A DNA stretch of 34,509 nt from assembly GCF_000485595.1 (NCBI RefSeq), contig NW_014577868.1:91210-125718 (forward strand). The letters are read 5' to 3'. Positions 1 through 10,400 of this stretch are shown one piece after another. The stretch is from Priapulus caudatus. Its lineage: Eukaryota > Priapulida > Priapulimorpha > Priapulimorphida > Priapulidae. Under the pieces are notes generated by a model. The model worked only from the letters and a program-made list of their open reading frames with translations. It did no database searches and was not told where the DNA came from. A program made the translations under genes and the position numbers. Numbering within the stretch: position 1 is the stretch's first letter; every line of letters starts with the position of its first letter.

Positions 1-848
1 ATGATGTAGACATGTACCCACTGACAATGTAAGGGTAAAATATAAATGTATGATAATATATAAGGGTAAACGCACTTCCACAGTGGCAGTGCAGTTTAAT
101 GTTATAAACTGATCATTTTCAGATTGCAAAATACAGACAAAACTCATAAAAAAAAAAAAATGTTGCGTAATTGTTGCCTGATAGGCCAAATGAATCGGTT
201 ATGTAAGGTGTATGACCTTGAATTGGCATCCCAGATTATATTTTAAGTGATATTGCATCACTTACATGCATCTCCAGTTCAAAAAGTTGCACAACTTCTA
301 CAGATTATGTGTTATGTAATACCCGATCACGGCCATTTTGTAAAATGGCCGCCATTTTGGCCCCAGGAGGAATATGCAATGTCCCTATATCCAAAAATAT
401 TCCTAGTGATATGTAATAAATGTGAGCCAAATTATATGCTTTTATCATCAAACCCACAATTTTTTCACATATCTGCTGCACTAAACATGAACAAGTGAAG
501 ACTGAAGTGCCTCAAAGAAATCATATTATAATGAAGTGGCTCATATACTTATTTAAATTATTACTATTGTCAGGAGTCTCACACATTGAACATTAGACTG
601 ACACATTTCAATTTCGTCTCACATCCGTATGCCAATGACAATACGTGGTTTTCTCATTCGGATATACATGTTTCTTATTATTGTCTGAACGGCTATTTCA
701 CTGTTGTCACTGTGCCATCTGTTTGAACTTTCCAGGTCTAGGAAGCTGCTTTATAATGGTTTTAAATCATAAAACATGGCAGATTTAACTCTGGACCTCA
801 CTTTCCGAGATTGCACCACCTTTTACCCTGCTGGCGCATAACCCTATA
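1..848. other. Intergenic, no gene seen
   Basis: AT-rich sequence with no reading frame I can support. A short inverted motif around ggccattttgtaaaatggcc (332-351) resembles fragments common inside animal repeats. SF3B4 exon 1 or its promoter could lie here, but I see no exon with a matching splice donor. Confidence 0.5.
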
Positions 849-1603
849 CCTAGATACAATAATGTAACCCAAACCCAGGAGTAGGGTTACAACGCGAGCT
901 TATTCTTTTCTTTGGAGGAGCCTCTGAGTGATTCACTCAGGGCGGTTTTATGGTGCGTTTTTCGAGACTAGAACTTCCAAACTTGGTTTATTCTAAACAC
1001 GAACCTTTCTCCACTATCCTGGGACTTACTATGTGTCACAATACTCTGTATTAAACTAATATAACCTGTTACAAAATTTCGAAGCGACGAGCGGTGACAT
1101 TTCGAGTGCCATTTCTGTTAACCTGTGGCGTACTCATCCTCAATGCGCATATCATTCGGCTAACTTCGGCTCCAAGATCGAATGCATCATGGGATGCCGG
1201 CTGTCAGTCATGACGTCACCAGAGCCAGCATGTCAAGGCAACAGAAAAATCGGCTTGGGGCTGAAGTTAGCCGAACGCTATGCGCATTGGGAATGCGTAC
1301 GTCACAGGTCAACAGAAATGGCACTCAAAATATCGCCGCTCGTCACTTCGAAATTTTGTAACAGGTTATATTAGTTTAATATGTACATCATCCATACCAC
1401 TATCCTGTATTGTGATACATAGTAAGTCCCAGGATAGTGGAGAAAGGTTCGTGTTTAGAATAAACCCAGTTTGGAAGTTCTAGTCTCGAAAAACGCACCA
1501 TAAAACCGCCCTGAGTGAATCACTCAGGGGCTCTTCCAAAGAAAAGAATAGGCTCGCATTGTAACCCTACTCCTGGGTTTTGGTTACATTATTGTATCTC
1601 AGG
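849..1603. mobile_element. Foldback / long-TIR non-autonomous element
   Basis: Two arms of about 330-350 bases are near-perfect inverted copies. The left arm runs about 853-1176 and the right about 1254-1599, with a spacer near 1177-1253. The outer ends read cctagatacaataatg on the left and the reverse complement of cctgagatacaataatg on the right. Close to each end is a small internal palindrome, gtaacc...gggttac. No transposase frame is present and I see no clear target-site duplication. The arm length and lack of coding capacity fit a foldback or MITE-type element. Small indels between the arms show it is not brand new. Confidence 0.8.
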
Positions 1604-1680
1604 CTTTCAGATTTGAAAAGTACAGGAGGACTACTAATGACTCCCCTAGGACACCATAGGGGGTCTTTTCACGCTCCATA

Positions 1681-1870
1681 ATCACACCCTTAAGAGGCAT
1701 GATGAGAGCTCCACTAAAAAATCACACCCTTAAGAGGCATGATGGAGAGCTCCACTAAAAAATCACACCCTTAAGAGGCATGATGGAGAGCTCCACTAAA
1801 AATCACACCTTTAAATGGGATGATGGAGAGCTCCTTGAGGGCTCTCCATCATGCCTCTTGGGGTGTGATG
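1681..1870. repeat. 40-bp tandem repeat ending in an inverted half-unit
   Basis: About four head-to-tail copies of a 40-41 base unit begin atcacacccttaagaggcat, at 1681, 1721, 1762 and 1802 (the last degenerate). Directly after, 1841-1870 carries the reverse complement of the unit's first 30 bases. Array and inverted copy can therefore fold into a hairpin. There is no coding potential. Confidence 0.85.
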
Positions 1871-2758
1871 ATGGAATCATGACCAATCCTCAGTCTAGAG
1901 TGAAATCCAAAACGAAAATTGGGATGTCATGTCAATTTACTGATTATCATTCATCTTCATCTTCATTTATTCAATGGCTTCGTCAGGATTACATTCTTTT
2001 CATCCAACAACCCAACACTAGCACACAAATTAATAAAAGAGTTGATCGGATGTAAAAATAAACTTGTTTTATTTATTCTGATTTCCATCCTTAGAGATTC
2101 TAATCCATGTACCTGCATATTTCAGCACAAAATATCATCACAATCCATCAACAAACTAGCCAAATTACTTGTACGTAGTAGCCACGTATGTAGCCCCTCC
2201 AGCCCTACGACTGTTTCACGTCGGCAGAAAACCACTTCTCGCCACATATAGTAGAAAACGAGCAGGTAACTTGTGGCTACCGTATAGGTACCTGTATTTG
2301 GATGCTGTTGTTTAGTTGTATTTATATATATATATAAACCAGAGGGTAGTAACCAGACCTGTACCTCTGCCATACGTTCAATTACTTACACACGACAAAT
2401 TGTTGTGTGTTGCTAACCTTTTTGTACCCCCCTACATTGAGAAATCTAGTGGAGCACTATTTCAACATAATAGACATACTTTTGGTGCGCGATTTCAACC
2501 ACTTTTATGAGGCGCGATGATGCGCGCACCATGGCACAATTTCGTGTGCGCGGTGGAGCGCGAGCGCGATCGCGCCCCTTAAAAATGAAAGCCTGGTATC
2601 TACCCTATACCCTGCAAGCAGGTGCTCAGACCTACACAACAACACTGAGCTGTGCTAGACTTATTGCAAACCTCACACATTTGAGCAGTTGTAATTGAGA
2701 TCTATGTATTTCTCTGAATAGTATGTTTGTGATGATAAATACATGTTTCTTTGTGTAG
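1871..2758. other. Non-coding region upstream of SF3B4, with CpG-rich patch
   Basis: No gene is recognised here. Positions 2508-2580 are strikingly rich in GCGC and CGCG, unlike the AT-rich surroundings, and could be a promoter or 5' UTR of SF3B4. ATGs at 2508, 2531 and 2586 do not give an SF3B4-like N-terminus. The frame from 2586 could reach a donor after about 12 codons in the right phase, but its peptide does not resemble the family. Confidence 0.35.
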
Positions 2759-3159
2759 ATGCCACAATTTATGTGGGTGGATTGGATGAAAAGGTGACAG
2801 AAGCTTTGCTATGGGAACTGTTTGTTCAAGCAGGTCCTGTAGGTAAGTAAATTAGAAACAATGAACAAGACTTTGCCAGTAATGTTCATGAAATAGCAAA
2901 TAGATGCATGCAAGCATTATGATTAGCAGAAAAGTCACTGTGCTTGTGTATGTGGGTGCATTATTGCAAATGGATTTGGTATAGTATGGATGTATATATA
3001 TGTGTTTTTACAGTAAATGTTCACATGCCAAAGGACAGAGTAACGCAAGCACATCAGGGTTATGGCTTTGTGGAATTCATGGGCGAGGAAGATGCAGATT
3101 ATGCCATAAAAATCATGAATATGATTAAACTATATGGCAAGCCTATACGCGTGAATAAG
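2759..3159 (+). CDS. SF3B4: SF3B4 RRM1 exons (2759-2842 and 3014-3159)
   Basis: These two exons encode the whole first RRM, from [12 protein letters not shown] to IRVNK. RNP2 IYVGGL lies in the first exon and RNP1 GYGFVEF in the second. The first exon ends in phase 1 at a G|GTAAGT donor; the second starts after TTTTTACAG and ends AAG|GTATTT in phase 0. In the family this RRM binds SF3B2, and the residues here are almost identical to the animal consensus. Confidence 0.96.
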
Positions 3160-6158
3160 GTATTTCATTAGTTCAGATTTGTCATCTAAAGTGTAAATAA
3201 GATTGTTGTTTACCAAGTAGACCATTAATTAGGAAACATGTGAATTCAGACTGGAATATAATTTTTTAGTGTTATTAACAAATCTTTTTACAATATATCC
3301 TGTTTAGAGTAAAATATTTAAAATCCGTTATATCACCATATTCAATAAGTTTAATTATTGTATATATATATGTACGTGTTTCTGTAGGCATCTGCACACC
3401 AGAAGAACTTGGATGTGGGCGCCAATATATTCATTGGTAATCTCGATCCAGAGATTGATGAGAAATTACTTTACGACACATTCAGTGCATTCGGCGTCAT
3501 CCTTCAAACGCCCAAGGTACAAGATGTTGTGAAAGACGGGTATTAAGAAACTAATGACGGACGATATGTCCTCGTTCAACACAAGTTTAATACAATTGTA
3601 CATTGGTTGTGTGCAATCAATAAGTAACATGTAACTCAGTCTTGGATTGTTGCTGCAATAATGCGCTCGCTATGAGCGTGGTTCAAATGTAATAGGAATT
3701 TAATAACCCCATCCAATCACCATCCCAAGCTGTTTTGGCATAAGTTTATTTGAATGTGTTGTAATTTTGCAAGGTAGTAATTTATGCACTACAAAACCCT
3801 GAGACTCACTCATTCTCGTAAATGAGTGCAATAGAAGTAAACAATTTCTTTCACTCATGACATCTATGCAAGCAAGTGTTAAGGGTATGATTGAAATCAA
3901 TGTTATCCATTGCAGATTATGAGAGATCCGGACACAGGCAACTCTAAAGGTTACGCATTCATCAACTTTGCTAGCTTTGAGGCATCAGATGCAGCAATAG
4001 AGGCAATGAATGGACAATACCTATGTAACCGACCAATCACGATCTCGTACGCGTTCAAAAAAGACTCCAAGGGCGAACGTCACGGCTCTGCGGCAGGTAA
4101 TGTCATCTAGTGGTACAAGGCATGATACTGCTTTGCATTGGGTAACAAATTTGTGCTACCCTTCAGGTTTTCAAGGGTATGAAAAAGCAAGTGCTGCAGA
4201 TAATGAACACATGTTGAACTCTAATGTTGGTTTTGAAGATTTATTCATTATAAATTTCACATTAACATAGACATTGTCTTGTTTAGAGCGGTTACTGGCT
4301 GCACAGAATCCCCTCTCGCAGGCGGATAGGCCACACACACTGTTTGCCGATGCTCCTCCCCCTCTGCAACAGCAGTCTGCATTGCCGGCACCTCCACCAC
4401 CCCCCGGCGGTGGAATGCCTCCTCTGCCTCCATCGGGTAAGATGTTGAGTTTTGTTTTGTGATATTAATACATGCCATGTTTAAATGTATTCAATCTTCC
4501 TTCAATGGTTCCTAGCAAACAACCTATATATATATCGCGTCAGCATTTTATTTTAATTCAAACCAAGACGTAGTAATCTGGTTAATTCAGAGATCTGTAG
4601 CACTTTTGTGGGTTTAGTTCAATGGTATAGATCACATTTATCATTTACCTGCAGCGGTACCAAGTGTAAGCATAACACTGACATGTAGGTTTAGCATTAT
4701 ACTCGAATATTTTCTGCATTAGTTTGAATATTGTTCTGTAATAATGATGGTGACAATCTCACCAATGATAAATATCAAAACACTGATATTAATAAATGTT
4801 GTGCTTTGTATATAGGTGGACAGCCCCCTGTGCCCACTATGCCTCCACCACCTATGCCACCTATGGGTGTTCCACCACCAACAAGTATTGGAGGGTCATC
4901 CGGCCCACCAGCAATGCCTCCACCACATTATCCACCCCCTGGTGGTTGGGGTCAACAACAGCAACAAGGTACAGAAGAATTGATTTTGATCCACATGGAT
5001 ATTATAGCTTTGGGGTGTCAACCGTTTGTGTGATGTCAAGAATTGTCCACAAAGATTATCTGAATGTTATAGGTCTTTCTCAGTTGTGTGCTCTGTTGCC
5101 TTGTCATTGATGTTATACATTCAATTATGCAGACAATTGTTCTGATTGTGGATAGGTGGCGCTCCATACATGCCCCGACCTCCGATGGGAGGTTACTCTC
5201 AGTCTCAAAACGTAGGTGGCGGCACTCAGCAGCCGGTACAGTCATCAATGGGAACCCCACAGCAGGGCAGCTACCAGGGTGGATGGAATGGTAGGCATGG
5301 CATGTACATCTTCTATAATGATGATAATTTGTTCCAGCAACACAATTGTAATAAAAAACTATTTCTAAATAAATATAGGAATTACGTGCCAAAATAACAC
5401 TAGCATACTGCCATCTAGCTCTAGTACTATAGCCCGCGTTCGATAAACTGCCGCAGGCGCTATATATATGCTAAAGGCCCTGCGGCAGTTTATCGAACGC
5501 GGGCTATAGTACTAGAGCATACTGCCATCGCAATGCAAATGATCAGATAAAATTGCATCGTTATACAGGATCTTACTGCATAGGAAATACACCCTGCATA
5601 GCATGAAACCTAAGGGTAGGCTAGAATGAATGCAATAATTTTGAAACCGAACATTTGTAGACACTGATAAGATATTGCAACAGCTGTGTGAAACTAATAA
5701 GATATTAGAGCGTGTGCGTCCAACTGATTGATATATGGAGACACCGCTTGACTATGGCATGCTTGACAGCACCGTATGGGGGATATGGTGGCCCGCCACA
5801 CCCCGGAATGAGACCGCCACCTGGATGGAGAGGACCGCCTCCAAGAGGCCCACCACCCCCTGGCTACGGAGGACCAGGTAAATCTGTATTTCATTCGCGT
5901 GCATGCGCAACCGTGTTCTGAAAATAAAAACTTCACGATCATTTTCTCCAGCACGACCGAGTCAGTTTACCATGAAATTTGTGACAGTTACATCAGAGTC
6001 GGTGTTTTGCTTTGTGCCCAGCTCGGACACCTCCACGAGGCATGCCCCCACGATTAATGAGACCACCTATGTTAAGAGGAGGCATGAGGATGCCTCCCCC
6101 ACCCCCAGGGCCACCTAGGAGCTTTCCACAAGCATACAGTCCACAGGAGCATGGATGA
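2759..6158 (+). CDS. SF3B4: Splicing factor 3B subunit 4 (SF3b49/SAP49), spliced, lacking only exon 1
   Basis: SF3B4 is a nuclear subunit of the SF3b complex of U2 snRNP. It contacts SF3B2 and pre-mRNA near the branch site. Nine exons with consistent phases were read: 2759-2842, 3014-3159, 3388-3516, 3916-4096, 4287-4436, 4816-4968, 5156-5290, 5770-5877 and 6022-6158. Together they encode about 407 residues against 424 in human. RRM1 shows IYVGGL (RNP2) and GYGFVEF (RNP1). RRM2 shows IFIGNL and KGYAFINF. The [17 protein letters not shown] linker and a proline/glycine/methionine-rich tail follow, ending EHG and TGA at 6156-6158. Every intron has GT and AG ends. The first exon starts with the last two bases of an Asp codon, so about 11 N-terminal residues come from an exon I could not locate. 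An AATAAT poly(A) signal variant lies near 6193. Identification is near certain; the missing exon is the only gap. Confidence 0.97.
3388..4096 (+). CDS. SF3B4: SF3B4 RRM2 exons (3388-3516 and 3916-4096)
   Basis: The first exon reads [19 protein letters not shown] and on to LQTPK; the second reads [18 protein letters not shown] and on to KGERHGSAA. They form the second RRM with RNP2 IFIGNL and RNP1 KGYAFINF. The intron between them is about 400 bases and holds nothing I recognise. The second exon ends in phase 1 at G|GTAATG. Confidence 0.96.
4287..6158 (+). CDS. SF3B4: SF3B4 proline-rich C-terminal exons
   Basis: Five exons (4287-4436, 4816-4968, 5156-5290, 5770-5877, 6022-6158) all start and end in phase 1 until the stop. 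The first carries the conserved [12 protein letters not shown] and ADRPH segments. The others encode runs of proline, glycine and methionine such as PPPPMPPMG and [14 protein letters not shown]. Such tails are low-complexity in all SF3B4 proteins and vary in length. The uniform phase would allow any of the internal exons to be skipped without a frameshift. Confidence 0.93.
5416..5517. mobile_element. MITE, TAGCTCTAGTACTATAGC family, copy 1
   Basis: A perfect 39-base inverted repeat (5419-5457 against 5479-5517) flanks a 21-base loop. The termini read tagctctagtactatagc. A direct repeat catactgccatc (12 bases) flanks it at 5404-5415 and 5518-5529 and looks like a target-site duplication. The insertion sits in the SF3B4 intron between exons 5290 and 5770. 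The termini match a second copy at 27729-27800. Perfect arms imply recent insertion. TSDs of about 9-12 bases recall Mutator-like MITEs, but the superfamily is an inference. Confidence 0.85.
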
Positions 6159-6356
6159 TGACTACGCAACAACGTGTATGCCTGTATGTGTAAATAATAT
6201 ATGCTCAGCTTTATATAGTAGTATCGCAGGTATGTGTATTGCCGTGTTATTGTGAGGTACGGAGTGAAGCGACTTCTAACGACCAAATGAATTATGAATG
6301 ATTACATCGATACATTAAGTTACATGGCGAGCAATCAGCCGTCAGATTGTGTTTTT

Positions 6357-6384
6357 AGCTCATCTGACATAGTCAGATGCAGCT
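6357..6384. repeat. Terminal hairpin of a dispersed element (left end)
   Basis: Imperfect palindrome agctcatctgac...gtcagatg.agct, preceded by a T run and followed by gcgtgcgtccgtgcgtc. A near-identical hairpin in the opposite orientation, followed by an A run, lies at 23951-23979. Hairpin plus CTAA-type end plus ACGG-like core recalls Helitron-derived short elements of invertebrates; this is a suggestion only. Confidence 0.5.
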
Positions 6385-6395
6385 TGTAGAATCGC

Positions 6396-7978
6396 ATGAG
6401 CGTGCGTCCGTGCGTCAACAGTTGGGCACAAATCTTAACCGCTCGACGTACGGTCACGATATTCGGGACGGGGAATTGCAGTGGATGGACAGAAGCCCTG
6501 GTTCAGGCAGGAGTTGCTACACCGGGAACAGCCGACTCCTTCATCAAAGCCGCCCATGTGACGCACACTCGATGGGCTCACCAGGTCACAGCTAGTGTTC
6601 TGTATCTCCTTCGACAGGAGGGTTACACCCAATACTGTGACGGGTTGGATGAGGGACAGGTTCCAATGTCAGTAGAAGTCTGGTGTGCTAGCCGAGCTGA
6701 TACAAGTCCCCAGTTCAAGTTCTGGTCGATTATGCTGCAGCTGGAACTGGAAATCATGATCTACGTGAGATCGCTACGCGAGGGCGACTTCATGCTCTAC
6801 ATCGATGCCTTGACCAAGCTTGTACCCTGGTTCTTTGCCCTGGGGCACACAAATTACGCAAGGTGGATTCCAGTTCACTTGCGTGACATGGTGGCACTGG
6901 AAGACAAGCATCCAGATGTGTTTGCAGAGTTCATGGCTGGGAACTTCACAGTGAAGAAGACAACACACGCATTCTCTGCTTTGGCCATCGACCAGGCACA
7001 TGAGCAGAATAACGCATCAGCGAAAGGAAATGGCGGAGCAGTCGGCCTGACTAAGAATCCTGCAGCATTGCAGCGCTGGATGGTGTCCGGTCCTGAGATG
7101 GCAAGAGTGATTGCAGAGTTCCGCGCCACAGCAGAGACGAGAACAAAGAAGCCTGATTCCAGGCACCATGAGCAGACAAAGCATACACAGCTGGCGTTTG
7201 CTCGAGATGTTAAGTCACTCTCCGGTGTCATGAGAGAAATGGGGAACCCCTTCTGTGATGACAGCAATGATCTCCTGGTACTAGACAGCAGGAACCTGGC
7301 AGACCCAGCAGTCATCGACACTGTGCACCAGATCGAGAAGCTGGGGCAGGAGCAGTACCACACGTATGTCAATGAGCGGCTTGTGAACCAGACGAAGCCC
7401 ATCACCGACCCAATCAGGAGAAACAACCTTCCTCTCTTCAGCCGACCTCCAGTCAGAGAGAAATCAAGAACCCAGCTTCAGCTGGCGTTGCTCAAGAATG
7501 ACTGCTCCCTATTCTCCCGGCTGTTCATTTCAGCCCAGATGCGTGATGGAGATCTAGACGACTTCTTTGCTCATGAGAACCAGGCCTGTCCCCCTGCCCT
7601 GTCACAGATGGGCAAAATGAGACTGGGCAAAAAGTCTGACCTCGTGGTATGCTTAGAAGATATGATCCCTCCACAAGAGAATGTAGCCAGTCCTCACGTT
7701 GAAGTCAACTGGCACCTGGTGGTGCGAAGACGTTCTGTGACTATGCAACACAGGTTTTCTTGCCGTACATCACATCTCAGCTACAGCATGCAATCAGAGT
7801 GGATGTCGTCTGGGATGAATACCTGCCAGACAGTTTGAAGGCCGACACTCGAACAAAGAGAGGTAGAGGCATCCGGAGACGAGTCGAGCCATCTAGTTCC
7901 ATACCAGAGGGACGGGGGGGGGGGGTCAAAAGTCAAAGGTCAAGAGGTGTAAAAGAAGGGGGAACATTCCCTCCTTAA
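6396..7978 (+). pseudogene. Orphan repeat-borne protein, frameshifted and truncated
   Basis: A long frame (6396-7838, 480 codons) is real coding sequence from about codon 33 (SGWTEALVQAG) on. I recall a protein family of unknown function, multicopy in marine invertebrate genomes, with the stretches DALTKLVPWFFALGHTNYAR, FSALAIDQAHEQNNASAKG and ITDPIRRNNLPLFSRPPVRE. No catalytic or DNA-binding motif is obvious. The first roughly 30 codons lie in flanking repeat and are not family-like, so the true start is missing. Near 7715-7721 the family-like frame switches: it continues as GAKTFCDYATQVFLPYITSQ and on to RGRGIRRRVEPSSSIP in the frame of 7721-7978, then ends in a poly-G tract. One frameshift plus loss of both ends marks a broken copy. 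It sits inside repeat sequence, not a host transcription unit. Confidence 0.7.
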
Positions 7979-8008
7979 CTTAAGGTATGGGGAGGAAATG
8001 CAGAATTG

Positions 8009-9713
8009 CGGCACCAATCTAAACGGCTCGACCTAGGCTCGTGATAGTCAGTGTATAGCATCATGGTAAGAAAAGCCATCACTGTGCCGAAATTGGAGGT
8101 CACAGGTCAAAGGTTAATGGGGCACAGGGCAGATTTTAGACATTTTCTGAGGACATGGTCTGACGGAGCCATTGAAAAACTTTTTTGTTTCAGCGGTGAC
8201 CTAGCATTTTTATGGCTTTATTGAAAGGACCATGAAATGTACTTTCTGCTGACATGTGAAGAGTCGGTGTCGGATAACCTTTTGACCCTCAAGAGGAGGG
8301 TTAAACATGGATTTGTTGACTGTTAACAAAGGACTGAACTGCTTTTGCTATTGGGGATGTGAGGCTACAGTTGCACAGTTCAATTGCAAAGGCAAATGTT
8401 TGTTGAACAAGGTTTACGCTCCTTAAATCATATTATTATCTAAAGCAGTCTGTATTAGCACCCTGAGTAGCACCCTGTAATAAATAGCACACTGTAATGA
8501 ACCCTGAATGCTTGCGTGTGTAGGCAAAAACATGGGTGCAGCCCATTACGCATGCATGGGGGTTAACTGGCACTATTCTAATCATAATTATTGCCTGGCA
8601 ACCTGCAATTCAGATGTGTTAACTCACAGCTGAGAGAAATTCTCGCCTGCCTGAATATACTTGGATTTCAGCAACTCAATGGAGTGAGGTTATCACGCAC
8701 GAAGGGTGATGCCATCTTTGATTATTGATCACACTTGCACGCACCATCTCGCGGCAACTGCTTTTGCTATTAGAGCCCCTCCACGCGCCCCCTCCCCCCA
8801 CTCTCCCACCACCACCACTACGCTCGCGCTCGACGCATATCCATGATAACATGTTAATATAGCGAAGTCATTAAAGTTACACAGCTGTATATTTATTACT
8901 GCACTACCGGTATAGCAAAGCCTAGCTATCATAGATTTTAGATCTGTATTAGTAGCATCCTAGATATATGCTCTGAGCGCGAACGCGGTGATGGGACGGT
9001 GCTCTTCATTCGTTTGCCAATGAGTTTAGCATCAGAACACCTGCCGTCAGGTGAGCGCTGTCGCTGTGCGGCACTTGTTAGTTAAACTTTCCTCCGACTG
9101 ATGTTTTTATTTTTAATGTGAGAAATGTCATCAAATTATTTGAATGAACAAAAATGTTGTGTGGAAAACAAAAAGAACCTTTTTATGTGACTTACAGTTC
9201 TCAGTACACCACGTGAAATAAGGAGCATTCAACGTGTTAGGTTTTGTCACTACTGATAGTTTCAATGTTTTAATGTCCTGCATTCACTTTTGGTTAATAA
9301 CTGCAATACCACATTCCACTGTTTAATAGTTTTGCACAAAAGCCTATCTATGTAACATTCTCTGCCAATCAGGTTAATTATGACAAATAAAGGAGTGGTA
9401 CTTGTGCCATTATGATAAAAATGTTCTATTCAAAATCTTTTCTATAAGAAATGGTAGCCATTATCACTGCAGTGGGAACAAAAAATAAGTGGCAATTGAA
9501 AGAAGGCTGTGAGAAAAGGGTAAAATGTTTGACAGTTAATATTCAGTGGAAAACATTAGATGTTTAAAAACTTGTGGACACCGTTCACATTCGTTTTGTT
9601 AAGATAATTTTCTTCCCAAATATATTTGGTCGTTCATCAGACATCAGCATTTCAAATAAATGGCAAACACAACTAGACAACTTGCAGCAATAAGCTATTC
9701 TTTTCCGAAGCGT
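8009..9713. other. Unassigned region between the orphan fragment and the CFAP74 3' end
   Basis: No gene is recognised. The first bases (8009-8046) resemble 6425-6465, on the other side of the orphan gene fragment, as if one element were interrupted. The rest is AT-rich with no conserved frame. The CFAP74 3' UTR, on the - strand, must begin just below 9714, but I see no clear AATAAA for it. Confidence 0.4.
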
Positions 9714-10400
9714 TTACGTAGTAAACGCCACCTGCAGCAGCAACCTATATTGTTCTTGTACGTCGCCTTTAAGAGTCACGCTAACCTCGCTCCGTATAAC
9801 TTGGCCCTGAAAGATAATATGACTGGATACTTACTTAGTTGCTACGCTATGTAGTATGTACGATTCAACAGCTCAAGAAAAATGTTCCATTTATTCATAC
9901 TGCATGACAACATATTTACCACAAAATGCTGCCACCTAGTATTGGCCAAGCTATGGTTATAACAGAATGCAGATGATGTGAAAGAAATGCATGCATAGTG
10001 CAATTATGTCATGGTCTCATACAGTCAATCCTGTATATAACAGTCACTCAAGCAAAATGCCAAGTGTTCATTCTGAAGAGCTAATTTCTCTGTATAACTA
10101 ATTCACGGGAGATGACTGCTAACATGTGTTTGACCGTACATACCTCATCTTCCATATGTTCACCATTGGAAGGCTTCCATGTAACCAACACCTCCCTCTC
10201 TGTCCCCGCATCCACCTGTGCCTTTGTGGGTTCGATTACGAACCCACACTCGCTCGCCGGTGCTGTACCGTCAACCTGGAATTCTCCATTCTTCTTCTGC
10301 ACGCCTGACGTCGGCTGTACAACGCCGACATACAGCCGGGCGGTAACAGGCAAGCAACTACCAGCCCGTGTCTTGAGGTGTAGCAGGATGGTCTTTTCAA
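9714..10400 (-). CDS. CFAP74: CFAP74 last two exons and stop
   Basis: 10400-10144 encodes VEKTILLHLKTRAGSCLPVT, then GEFQVDGTAPASECGFVIEP and EVLVTWKPSNGEHMEDE. 9806-9714 encodes GQVIRSEVSVTLKGDVQEQY and RLLLQVAFTT, then TAA. These match the human C-terminus, which as I remember it ends near LSLRGDVKETYKVVFVAQV. The real C-terminus is therefore present. Splice sites are CACGCAG, GAG|GTATGT and CTTTCAG. Confidence 0.93.

Noticed and set aside
2586-2621. SF3B4 exon 1 as ATG at 2586 with donor G|GTGCTC
   Set aside because: The phase fits, but the peptide MKAWYLPYTLQA is unlike the conserved SF3B4 N-terminus and the donor is weak.
4618-4680. tRNA-like string tagttcaatggta
   Set aside because: Only an A-box-like motif; no B box and no acceptor-stem pairing.
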